From Chloroflexota bacterium (lineage in GTDB: Bacteria > Chloroflexota > Dehalococcoidia > Lucifugimonadales > Lucifugimonadaceae), in assembly GCA_030831265.1 (NCBI GenBank), contig JAURLM010000186.1, positions 1 through 6,729 on the forward strand: DNA of 6,729 nucleotides, written 5' to 3'. The notes beneath the pieces are model-generated. The model saw only the letters and a list, made by a program, of their open reading frames with translations. It did no database searches and had not been told where the DNA came from. The translations under genes and the position numbers were made by a program. Positions 1 through 5,648 of this stretch are shown in pieces (positions within the stretch are counted from its first letter, which is position 1; each line of letters opens with the position of its first letter).

Positions 1-9
1 AAGCTGGCT

Positions 10-38
10 TTGGAGATAGATTGGAAAGCTCCAATACT
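10..38 (+). promoter_or_regulatory. Weak promoter candidate with a palindrome, upstream of the OmpR-type regulator
   Basis: TTGGAG at 10-15 and AATACT at 33-38 are separated by 17 bp and loosely match -35 and -10 boxes (about 3/6 and 4/6). The spacer holds a perfect 5-bp inverted repeat, TTGGA (21-25) and TCCAA (30-34), around AAGC. TTGGAGA at 10-16 and TTGGAAA at 21-27 form an imperfect direct repeat with an 11-bp period, which is the kind of spacing OmpR-family regulators use. Autoregulation by the downstream regulator is therefore possible but not shown. The window edge cuts off anything further upstream. Confidence 0.25.
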
Positions 39-70
39 TTCTCCACAACGCAGCGCGAAACTTATGCGAT

Positions 71-745
71 ATGCGAGTGCTTATAGTCGAAGACGAACCC
101 GGAATACGGCAGACAATGCTCCGCGTTTTTGAACGCGAGGGACATGTCGTGGACGAAGCTCCTGACGGTCAAACCGGTCTTTCCAAGGCGGTTACCGGCG
201 AACACGACGTAGTAATCCTTGATGTGCTGTTGCCTATCCTTGACGGCTTCCAGGTCTGCAAGGCCATTCGGGCGGCAGGTGTGAAAACGCCCGTCCTGAT
301 GCTTACCGCGCTGAGCGACGTGGATGACCGGGTCAACGGGCTTGATTCCGGTGCAGATGACTACCTCGGTAAACCGTTCGCCTTCAAAGAGTTGCTGGCA
401 AGAGTGCGCGCACTTGGCCGGCGTGCAGGCGAAAGTGTTGAAGACACGATGCTGCGCTGCGAGGACCTTGAAGTCGATCTCCTGAGGCACACTGCACGCC
501 GGGGTGACCGGCGCATCGAGTTAACGACGACTGAGTTCAGACTGCTGGAGTTCCTATGCCGCAACAGCACGCATGTCCTGAGCCGTGCAAAGATTCTCGA
601 TGAGGTCTGGGGGTTCGACTACGACGGCGAATCGAATGTTGTCGACACGTACGTCCACTACCTGCGGCGGAAGATCGACACGGATGAACCCAGGCAGCTG
701 ATCCGAACAGTGCGCGGTTACGGCTACGCGCTGGGAGGCGGATAA
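71..745 (+). CDS. OmpR/PhoB-family response regulator (receiver + winged helix)
   Basis: This is a cytoplasmic transcription factor switched by phosphotransfer from a sensor kinase, most likely the product of the next gene. The receiver domain spans about residues 1-115: acidic pocket E7/D8, phospho-acceptor D51 in the VVILDVLLP stretch, T79, and K101 in DDYLGKPF. The last has Gly before the Lys where Val is more usual. A Trans_Reg_C winged-helix domain covers about 130-222, with the typical LTTTEFRLLEFL, VDTYVHYLRRKID and IRTVRGYGYAL segments. Its 224 residues are normal for the family. The ATG at 71 gives the expected MRVLIVEDE opening, and no ATG, GTG or TTG lies between it and the in-frame stop at 17-19. 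There is no clear Shine-Dalgarno sequence, so initiation may be weak or the leader very short. The stop codon lies 2 bp before the kinase gene, implying one transcript. Targets unknown; the nearby MFS gene is the obvious candidate. Confidence 0.96.
   Translation: MRVLIVEDEPGIRQTMLRVFEREGHVVDEAPDGQTGLSKAVTGEHDVVILDVLLPILDGFQVCKAIRAAGVKTPVLMLTALSDVDDRVNGLDSGADDYLGKPFAFKELLARVRALGRRAGESVEDTMLRCEDLEVDLLRHTARRGDRRIELTTTEFRLLEFLCRNSTHVLSRAKILDEVWGFDYDGESNVVDTYVHYLRRKIDTDEPRQLIRTVRGYGYALGGG
733..738 (+). promoter_or_regulatory. Ribosome binding site of the sensor kinase, inside the regulator gene
   Basis: GGGAGG lies 9 nt before the kinase ATG at 748, inside the final glycine codons of the regulator gene. 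It supports that start and suggests translational coupling of the two proteins. Confidence 0.7.
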
Positions 746-747
746 CG

Positions 748-2070
748 ATGCTAGGACGCGTCCGGCTAACACTGACACTCACAAACGTCGCCGTCGTCGC
801 GGTTGTCGTGGTAGCGCTACTGGCAACCACATTTTTCGTTGCCCAACGTGTCATCAACCAGAAGGCTGACCGTGACCTCATCGCATTTGCAGAATCGTTC
901 CAATCATCGGTGGAACGACCTTTCGGTTCCGGGCCATCAATAGCGCTACCAGGCTCTCGGCCAATTGTAGGCGTCGGCGGCGGCCGGTTCGACTCACGGC
1001 TATTCGCAAGGCGTGACCCGCCAGTTGACATCATCCTGACGTTCGCAACGGGTGAGACCTTGTTACCCGGCGAAGATCTACCGTCTCCACTACCGGTAGA
1101 AAGCAGTATCCAGACAGCGCTGGCCGGTCATCAGCACATATCGACTGTTCACGGTGACAACGGTTCCATCAGGGTGGTAAGCCAGCCAATAACAGGCGTA
1201 TCCGGAGATGTCATTGCTGCCGTACAGCTTGCGGAGTCTCGCCAGGCGCAGGACCAGATCGTCACTACTCTTCGCAACGTTCTTCTTGTAGTTGGAGCCA
1301 CCGGGCTGCTTTTCGCCGGTGGAGCTGGATATGTTCTCGCAGGGAGGACTATGCGGCCCGTCAGTGCAGCTTTCGAACGTCAGAAGGCGTTTGTTGCCGA
1401 CGCTGCCCATGAGTTCAGGACTCCGCTTGCGATCATCAGCGCCAATGCTGAAGCGCTTGAGGACATGACAGGCCCTGATATGGCACCGGATGACCGCGAA
1501 ATGCTGTCCGGTATTCGCAAAGAGAGCGCCTATATGGCAGCGCTCATCTCCAAGCTACTTGAGATGGCCAGGCTGGATTTCGAAGCGAAAAAGATGCCCG
1601 GCGAAGTTGTGAATCTTTCAGCCCTGCTCGACAGTGCCTGCGAAGCCGTAGCGCCACTGGCTGCCACCCGCGGCATCACCCTGGAACATGCCGGTACAAC
1701 AGAGCCCATCGATATCCAGGGAGACGGCGTACTGGTCAGGTTAATCATCCTTTCCCTGTTGGACAACGCGGTCAAATACAGCCACGATGGCGGCACGGTT
1801 AGCGTCATACTTGATACGTCGGGCAGTTCAGCATCGGTACGTATCAGTGACAACGGACCGGGGATTCCGCAACACCACCTAGAGCGCGTTTTTGATCGGT
1901 TTTACAGGGTGGACAAAGCTCGCAGCAGGCAAACCGGTGGCACTGGCCTGGGCCTTGCAATAGCGCGGCGGGCAGCAGAAGTCCTGAAAGGCAACCTGGA
2001 GTTGAGCAGTGTGGATGGCAGCGGCACGACCGCCACCGTTCGGTTCCAGAAAGCTGATGACTTGATGTGA
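748..2070 (+). CDS. Membrane sensor histidine kinase (HisKA/HATPase_c), partner of the upstream regulator
   Basis: This inner-membrane kinase senses a signal outside the cell, autophosphorylates on His and passes the phosphate to the OmpR-type regulator. One membrane helix lies at about residues 11-33, then an extracytoplasmic segment of about 140 residues with no fold I recognise, then a second helix at about 177-198. The linker after helix 2 is short: AGRTMRPV is followed almost at once by the H-box, FVADAAHEFRTPL, with phospho-accepting H221. A full HAMP domain (about 50 residues) does not fit, so it is truncated or absent. The ATPase domain has the N-box (LLDNAVKYS, N340), G1 box DNGPGIP (368-374), F-box VFDRFYRVD (381-389) and G2 box GGTGLGLAI (397-405). 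All catalytic motifs look intact, so it should be active. At 440 residues it is normal in size. The signal it detects cannot be read from the sequence; an exporter substrate or envelope stress is an inference from the neighbouring MFS gene. Confidence 0.96.
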   Translation: MLGRVRLTLTLTNVAVVAVVVVALLATTFFVAQRVINQKADRDLIAFAESFQSSVERPFGSGPSIALPGSRPIVGVGGGRFDSRLFARRDPPVDIILTFATGETLLPGEDLPSPLPVESSIQTALAGHQHISTVHGDNGSIRVVSQPITGVSGDVIAAVQLAESRQAQDQIVTTLRNVLLVVGATGLLFAGGAGYVLAGRTMRPVSAAFERQKAFVADAAHEFRTPLAIISANAEALEDMTGPDMAPDDREMLSGIRKESAYMAALISKLLEMARLDFEAKKMPGEVVNLSALLDSACEAVAPLAATRGITLEHAGTTEPIDIQGDGVLVRLIILSLLDNAVKYSHDGGTVSVILDTSGSSASVRISDNGPGIPQHHLERVFDRFYRVDKARSRQTGGTGLGLAIARRAAEVLKGNLELSSVDGSGTTATVRFQKADDLM

Positions 2071-2092
2071 ATCTCGCTGGTACGCATATAAC
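2062..2092 (+). promoter_or_regulatory. Possible promoter for the MFS exporter
   Basis: TTGATG (2062-2067, overlapping the end of the kinase gene) and TATAAC (2087-2092) resemble -35 and -10 boxes, but the 19-bp spacer is long. GGTAC occurs twice around the -10 (2079-2083 and 2093-2097), and AACGGT (2090-2095) pairs with ACCGTT (2120-2125) across 24 nt. These could be regulator contacts or leader structure. The alternative is simple readthrough from the two-component genes; nothing here excludes it. Confidence 0.25.
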
Positions 2093-2189
2093 GGTACTTT
2101 AAGCAGCGAAATTCACCGCACCGTTCTCGATTCGCAGATGTACTGTGGTTGATGACTTTTCACCTAGCCTTGGGAGTTGTGACCACCGA

Positions 2190-3869
2190 ATGGACGAGTC
2201 CACACCAGTTTCCCGTTCGGGCGCTAAACCATCGTCGGTTCAAGGAACTGAATGGGAAGCACCAGACCTGCCGCGCCGTGCGGTGATGCTTACCCTTGGC
2301 GGCGTGATGCTGGCAATGTTCCTGGCATCGCTTGACCAGACCATCGTGGCAACTGCACTCCCACGCATCGTCGCTGACCTCGGTGGATTCGACCGTTTCA
2401 CATGGATCACCACCGCATACATCGTCGCAAGTACCAGCGTTGTACCACTCGCAGGTTCCGTCGCTGACGTATACGGCCGCAAGTGGCTGTACGTGGCAGG
2501 TATCGTCGTGTTCCTCGGCGGCTCGGTGCTTTCCGCACTATCCGGGACAATGGACCAGTTGATTGTGGCGCGTGCTGTGCAAGGACTTGGCGGCGGCACG
2601 ATGATGGCACTGTCTTTCGTGACCATCGGAGACTTGTTCCCACCGTCCGAGCGTGGCAAGTACCAGGGCATCATCGCAGGCATGTTCGGCATCTCATCCG
2701 TTCTTGGCCCGACAATTGGTGGATTCGTGACAGACCACCTTTCATGGCACTGGATCTTTTACATCAACATTCCTCTTGGAATCCCAGTAGTGCTGATGTT
2801 CATCCGGTTCTTCCCTCATTCAAAGCCCTCTCACAGGAGGCGTATTGACTGGGTTGGTGCGGCTCTCATGGTGTTGGGCATTGTCCCGGGGCTACTGGCC
2901 ATTTCTATCGGTGGCAATGGAAACCACTGGACGGAAGCACGGGTCATAGCCATGTTCGCAGTCTCCGCAGTGGCGCTGCCTGCATTCGTCTGGTGGGGAT
3001 TACACGCCAAAGACCCCATTCTGCCGTTCATCATCTTCAAGAACCGAGTCGTCGCTGTTTCGATGATAGTGATCTTCCTGACAGGTTTCGCCATGTTCGG
3101 AGCAATCACGTTCATCCCGCTCATGTTCCAGGGTGTGCTTGGTGACTCTGCCACAGCCAGCGGCAGTTTCCTGACACCTATGATGCTGGGAATTGTGGCC
3201 GGTGCTGCCCTGTCAGGCCAGGTCTTGTCCCGTACCGGTGGTCGTTACCGGATACAGGGCGTGATCGGGCTGATAATCATGTCCGCAGGTATTGGCCTAC
3301 TGTCGACCATCTCCGCTGACACGGGCCGAGCTACCGCGCTTACCGGTGCAATCGTGATGGGTTTTGGCCTTGGCACTACCTTCCCGCTATTTACGATTGC
3401 CGTGCAGAACGCCGTGGACTACAAGTTCCTAGGCGTGGCGACATCATCGACACAGTTCTTCCGGTCAATTGGAGGAAGCGTGGGGTTGGCGATATTCGGC
3501 ACAGTACTGACGAACCGGTTCTCGCACAACGTTGATGCAAATGTCTCTGCTGAAGTTAAGAATGTTCTCGGCTCCGAAGTGCTCAACCAGCTTGCAAAAT
3601 CACCAAACGCACTGGTGGCCCCGAATGCTCTCGACCAGTTGAACGCGGCGTTCGCAAGTGCTGGTGATGCTGCACCAAGGTTGAGCGCAGATTTCCTTGA
3701 GACTCTACGTGTGGCTCTCGCGAACTCCATCGGAGACATCTTCAAGATGGCGCTGGTGCTGATATTGCTGGCACTGGTTGGAACGCTCTTTTTGAAAGAA
3801 ATCCCACTGAAGCGCCGCACAAAACCAGGCACGGGTGACGAACCCAAGATGCCGGTGGTAGAGATCTGA
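2190..3869 (+). CDS. DHA2-family MFS multidrug exporter (EmrB/QacA type, 14 helices)
   Basis: This is a proton-driven inner-membrane exporter of the drug:H+ antiporter-2 group; the substrate is unknown. Numbered from the GTG at 2145 (574 residues), LDQTIVATALPRI (63-75, with the membrane-embedded D64) is the 14-helix family signature. GSVADVYGRKW (104-114) is motif A in the loop between helices 2 and 3, and GMFGISSVLGPTIGG (179-193) is motif C of antiporters. Hydrophobic helices continue to about residue 550. A polar loop at about 459-525 precedes the last helix, and the tail is basic and charged. Start choice: the GTG at 2145 has no visible Shine-Dalgarno, whereas the ATG at 2190 has TGGGAG at 2171-2176 with a 13-nt gap, giving 559 residues. 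I prefer 2190; the difference is only a polar N-terminal leader. It lies about 120 bp after the kinase on the same strand, so it is probably a target of that two-component system, an inference from position. No EmrA-like membrane-fusion gene is beside it, so it may act alone. Confidence 0.95.
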   Translation: MDESTPVSRSGAKPSSVQGTEWEAPDLPRRAVMLTLGGVMLAMFLASLDQTIVATALPRIVADLGGFDRFTWITTAYIVASTSVVPLAGSVADVYGRKWLYVAGIVVFLGGSVLSALSGTMDQLIVARAVQGLGGGTMMALSFVTIGDLFPPSERGKYQGIIAGMFGISSVLGPTIGGFVTDHLSWHWIFYINIPLGIPVVLMFIRFFPHSKPSHRRRIDWVGAALMVLGIVPGLLAISIGGNGNHWTEARVIAMFAVSAVALPAFVWWGLHAKDPILPFIIFKNRVVAVSMIVIFLTGFAMFGAITFIPLMFQGVLGDSATASGSFLTPMMLGIVAGAALSGQVLSRTGGRYRIQGVIGLIIMSAGIGLLSTISADTGRATALTGAIVMGFGLGTTFPLFTIAVQNAVDYKFLGVATSSTQFFRSIGGSVGLAIFGTVLTNRFSHNVDANVSAEVKNVLGSEVLNQLAKSPNALVAPNALDQLNAAFASAGDAAPRLSADFLETLRVALANSIGDIFKMALVLILLALVGTLFLKEIPLKRRTKPGTGDEPKMPVVEI

Positions 3870-3934
3870 AAAGTTCCAGCGTTGGTGCGTGAGCCGTTTC
3901 GATCTGCTACGGCCGCCATATGATTTTCAGGTTC

Positions 3935-3939
3935 GGAGG
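3935..3939 (+). promoter_or_regulatory. Ribosome binding site that selects a TTG start for the cupin gene
   Basis: A perfect GGAGG is followed by 7 nt and then TTG at 3947-3949, in frame with the cupin gene. The upstream in-frame ATG at 3920 has no comparable site, and this GGAGG would lie inside its coding region. TTG is therefore the better start. Confidence 0.7.
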
Positions 3940-3946
3940 TTTCGTA

Positions 3947-4330
3947 TTGAGTTCCTACACCTATCACCGCATATTCACCGATTCCGAAGGTGAAAGCCAT
4001 TACGACGAAGTCACTGTGGATCTGAAGGAGATGGACTTCGCTCCACCAGCCCCGCCGCTGTTCATAGGCGGGCGCATGCAATCCGTGGGGACATCGTTCC
4101 TGAAAGCCAGGGCTGGTTGGGATGGTTCCTGGCACCCCGCCCCTGCGAGACAATTCATGTCAGTACTTTCGGGAGTATTTGACGTCACTGTTTCAGATGG
4201 CGAGGAGCGGTCTTTCAAGGCAGGTGATCTTATCCTGCTAGATGACATATCTGGCAAGGGCCACTATACCCGTGTTCCTGACAGCGCCGGGGATTCGCTC
4301 ATTCTCGTGGTACAGCTGGGCGACGACTAG
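3947..4330 (+). CDS. Small cupin-fold protein
   Basis: A cytoplasmic single-domain beta-barrel protein of 127 residues from TTG 3947 (136 from ATG 3920). The fold is indicated by WHPAPARQFMSVLSG, then FDVTVSDGEERSFKAGDLILLDD and SGKGHYTR, the two conserved cupin blocks. The usual motif-1 metal ligands HxH...E are reduced: using the TTG numbering, H63 is present, the second His is replaced by Ala, and the Glu position is Q69. Motif 2 keeps H106. This HPAP/Q form is, as I recall, a recognisable small-cupin subgroup of unknown activity, so neither enzyme nor ligand-binding role can be assigned. There is no signal peptide or helix-turn-helix. It lies 77 bp after the exporter stop on the same strand and could be co-transcribed with it. 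Its stop faces that of msrA across 16 bp. Confidence 0.85.
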   Translation: MSSYTYHRIFTDSEGESHYDEVTVDLKEMDFAPPAPPLFIGGRMQSVGTSFLKARAGWDGSWHPAPARQFMSVLSGVFDVTVSDGEERSFKAGDLILLDDISGKGHYTRVPDSAGDSLILVVQLGDD

Positions 4331-4350
4331 CAGCTTCTATAGCTGACTAG
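4327..4350. terminator. Hairpin between the convergent cupin and msrA stop codons
   Basis: CAGCT (4331-4335) and AGCTG (4341-4345) form a perfect 5-bp stem with a TCTAT loop. The stem continues with CTAG (4327-4330) pairing to CTAG (4347-4350) past a single bulged A at 4346. Both stop codons, TAG 4328-4330 and its opposite-strand counterpart 4347-4349, lie in the outer stem. No T-run follows on either side, so it does not look like a classical intrinsic terminator; a bidirectional end-protecting or termination hairpin is an inference from position. Confidence 0.4.
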
Positions 4351-4982
4351 CTGTACGACACCTGGCAGAACCCGTGGTTGCAGTAGCCATTTGGGTTCTT
4401 GGCGAGGTATTGCTGGTGATACTCCTCGGCGTAGTAAAACTCACCCGCCGGGGCAATCTCAGTCGTGATCTCGCCGAATTTTGAAGTGGTCAACTTCGCC
4501 TGGTAAGCCTGACGACTTCGCATTGCAGCTTCCAGTTGGTCAGGCGTAGTGGTGAAGATGGCGGTGCGGTACTGACTGCCAATGTCGTTGCCCTGCCCCA
4601 TGTACTGCGTGGGATCATGGTTCTCCCAGAACACCTTGAACAGCGTTTCCAGGCTGGTGAGAGCGGGATCAAACACGACGAGTACGGCCTCGGTGTGGCC
4701 GGTCATTGAGGTGCAAGTCTCCTCATATGTCGGGTTGGGCGTGGTTCCACCGCTATATCCAGCGGCGGTGGTGTAGACGCCCGGAACCTGCCAGAACAGC
4801 CTTTCCGCCCCCCAGAAACAGCCCATGCCGAACAGGATGGTGTGCATGTGTGGGGGGAACGGAGGTTTGATCGGATTGCCGTTGACGTAGTGAACTGACG
4901 ATGTTGGCATCGCAGTTGTTCGTCCCGGCAGACAGTCTTCCGGTTTTGGGACTCCAGCCGGATTGCGCAAAAACCTGAACAC
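4347..4982 (-). CDS. msrA: Peptide methionine sulfoxide reductase A
   Basis: A cytoplasmic repair enzyme that reduces methionine-S-sulfoxide, free or in proteins, back to methionine using thioredoxin. The catalytic motif GMGCFWGAERLFW places the nucleophilic Cys at residue 55. TAAGYSGG, NPTYEETC, TGHTEAV, FWENHDPTQ, QGNDIGSQYRTAIF and EEYHQQYLAKNPNGYC complete the family pattern. Resolving cysteines C201 and C206 near the C-terminus match the three-cysteine recycling layout of the E. coli-type enzyme. There is no fused MsrB domain. Start: GTG at 4982 has GAGG 6 nt upstream (opposite strand of 4989-4992), and the N-terminal LPGRTTAMP...HYVNG stretch resembles that of E. coli MsrA, so the 211-residue form is preferred over the ATG at 4910. 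There is no signal peptide. The upstream region has its own promoter-like elements, so it is probably transcribed separately from the small gene before it. Confidence 0.97.
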   Translation of the reverse strand: MFRFLRNPAGVPKPEDCLPGRTTAMPTSSVHYVNGNPIKPPFPPHMHTILFGMGCFWGAERLFWQVPGVYTTAAGYSGGTTPNPTYEETCTSMTGHTEAVLVVFDPALTSLETLFKVFWENHDPTQYMGQGNDIGSQYRTAIFTTTPDQLEAAMRSRQAYQAKLTTSKFGEITTEIAPAGEFYYAEEYHQQYLAKNPNGYCNHGFCQVSYS

Positions 4983-4988
4983 ATCGAA

Positions 4989-4992
4989 CCTC
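4989..4992 (-). promoter_or_regulatory. msrA: Ribosome binding site deciding the msrA GTG start
   Basis: On the - strand GAGG lies 6 nt before GTG 4982. An ATG overlapping the GTG by one base (4984-4982) is in another frame and would not give MsrA. The position supports a GTG start for the full N-terminal extension. Confidence 0.55.
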
Positions 4993-5009
4993 GCTAGCTG
5001 CGTGCCTGT

Positions 5010-5067
5010 ATATCTCGATTAGATTACCTTCGAGAACAAAGGATGCAATTCCAGCAATATCTCGAGA
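5010..5067 (-). promoter_or_regulatory. msrA upstream region: promoter candidate with repeated TCTCGA/TCGAGA elements
   Basis: ATATCTCGA occurs twice as a direct repeat (5010-5018 and 5057-5065). TCTCGA (5013-5018) and TCGAGA (5030-5035) form a perfect 6-bp inverted repeat with an 11-bp spacer, and TCTCGAGA (5060-5067) is a perfect 8-bp palindrome. On the - strand the spacer includes TAATCT (5026-5021) and overlapping TCTAAT (5023-5018), plausible -10 boxes. TTGCAT (5048-5043) is a weak -35 16 bp from TAATCT. A repressor or activator site over the promoter is an inference; the protein that would bind is unknown. Confidence 0.35.
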
Positions 5068-5125
5068 CGAACAAACCGAGCACAATTCGACCTGTCGGCA
5101 GGCACGGACAAGGCAACAGAACGGG

Positions 5126-5443
5126 TTACGCCTTCATCTGACGACGCAGGTCTTTGATCTCTGAAATATTGCCGTTTTTTGCGAACCGGCCTTCAAAGAG
5201 GATTGTCTCTCGCTGACTGTTCAGCCCGGCGAAGGTCATCTTATCGGGCGATTCCTTGGTTTTTGCTGGATCGTATACCCGGAAAAGAGCAACCGATTTG
5301 CTGGCTATTTGTTCAGTACCAGTAACAAATTCCAGCTTGGTGATGTCGGCGTCAGACATCTTGTAAGTCTGTTGCAGGTATTCGATCAGGTAAGTGTCGA
5401 GTACGCGCGTACGGTTACGCCAGGTCTTGAATAGTGAAAACAA
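5126..5443 (-). CDS. Uncharacterised 105-residue protein
   Basis: I do not recognise a named family. The protein reads like a real gene product: soluble, charged, with balanced composition and no signal peptide, membrane helix or cysteine. The N-terminus (about 1-14) is basic with aromatic residues (FKTWRNRTR), followed by a likely amphipathic helix LDTYLIEYLQQTYKMSDADI (about 15-34). An alternating segment follows (VALFRVYDP, about 51-59), then FAGLNSQRETILFEGRF (about 71-87) and a basic helical tail. The RVYDP...ETILFEG pattern looks like a small alpha+beta domain; I have the impression of similar small proteins in Chloroflexota but cannot verify it. The start is TTG at 5443; an in-frame stop lies just upstream at 5455-5453 and the Shine-Dalgarno is poor (GAGA about 8 nt before). 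The ATG at 5450 is in another frame. It appears to be a single-gene unit with unusual upstream repeats. Confidence 0.68.
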   Translation of the reverse strand: MFSLFKTWRNRTRVLDTYLIEYLQQTYKMSDADITKLEFVTGTEQIASKSVALFRVYDPAKTKESPDKMTFAGLNSQRETILFEGRFAKNGNISEIKDLRRQMKA

Positions 5444-5456
5444 AGCACATTCTCAG

Positions 5457-5492
5457 GAACTGAAACGCCACATCGAGTTCAGTTCTGTGGCG
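5457..5492 (-). repeat. Two interleaved perfect inverted repeats upstream of the small gene
   Basis: GAACTGAA (5457-5464) is complementary to TTCAGTTC (5478-5485), an 8-bp stem. CGCCACA (5466-5472) is complementary to TGTGGCG (5486-5492), a 7-bp stem. Each has a 13-nt loop and each uses part of the other's loop. Because no nucleotide separates the last two arms, both stems are unlikely to form together as a pseudoknot, so they look like alternative structures. The block ends 14 nt before the TTG start of the downstream - strand gene. It could be an RNA leader switch, a double operator, or both. Confidence 0.6.
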
Positions 5493-5498
5493 ATTAGA
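5493..5498 (-). promoter_or_regulatory. Candidate -10 box for the small uncharacterised gene
   Basis: On the - strand TCTAAT matches TATAAT at five of six positions. The best -35 is only weak (TTTTCC at 5522-5517, 18 bp away). Transcription would begin near 5486, placing the CGCCACA/TGTGGCG repeat across the start site and the 8-bp hairpin at the very 5' end of the RNA. The same 9-bp context recurs upstream of msrA at 5016-5024. Confidence 0.3.
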
Positions 5499-5524
5499 TG
5501 CTCCGAGTAATGAGCAGGAAAAGG

Positions 5525-5577
5525 CCGCTTGCCGCGGGGACAGTGGGCAGCAGCCGGAAGATAAAAGTTTACCGGCT
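5525..5577 (-). terminator. Hairpins downstream of the NarL-type operon, possible termination region
   Basis: AGCCGG (5552-5557) and CCGGCT (5572-5577) form a perfect 6-bp inverted repeat. The 14-nt loop can add three more pairs past an A-A mismatch. It lies about 70 nt after the regulator stop codon. Further on, CCGC/GCGG (5525-5528 with 5534-5537) makes a small GC-rich stem that, on the - strand, is followed by CCTTTT. Neither has a strong U-run, so termination here is a weak inference. The rest of the 205-bp gap shows no convincing gene. Confidence 0.28.
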
Positions 5578-5648
5578 TACCCGCATGTTAGTTGAATTTA
5601 AGATGACGCACAAACACACTTTCTGGATAATGGCTTGGTGCGGACTTC

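Noticed and set aside
62..778. Several long open frames on the strand opposite the OmpR-type regulator
   Set aside because: They lie fully antisense to a gene with clear receiver and winged-helix motifs, and their products have low-complexity or unnatural composition.
3419..4153. A 244-codon - strand frame across the end of the exporter and start of the cupin gene
   Set aside because: Antisense to two well-supported genes, with no recognisable domain; it spans the intergenic gap only by chance absence of stops.
4753..5085. A 110-codon - strand frame upstream of and overlapping msrA
   Set aside because: It overlaps the catalytic part of msrA in another frame and contains no plausible protein pattern.
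5091..5113. Possible terminator after the small gene (CCTGTC with GACaAGG)
   Set aside because: Six pairs with a bulge, no U-run, and a competing CCTG/CAGG pairing; too weak to list as a feature.
5043..5141. A 32-codon + strand frame starting at the ATG in the msrA upstream region
   Set aside because: No spaced ribosome site, antisense to the end of the small gene, and it covers the promoter-like repeat cluster.
5457..5492. Reading the interleaved repeats as an H-type pseudoknot
   Set aside because: With zero nucleotides between the last two arms, no strand is left to cross the 8-bp stem, so both stems cannot easily coexist; alternative hairpins or operators are more likely.
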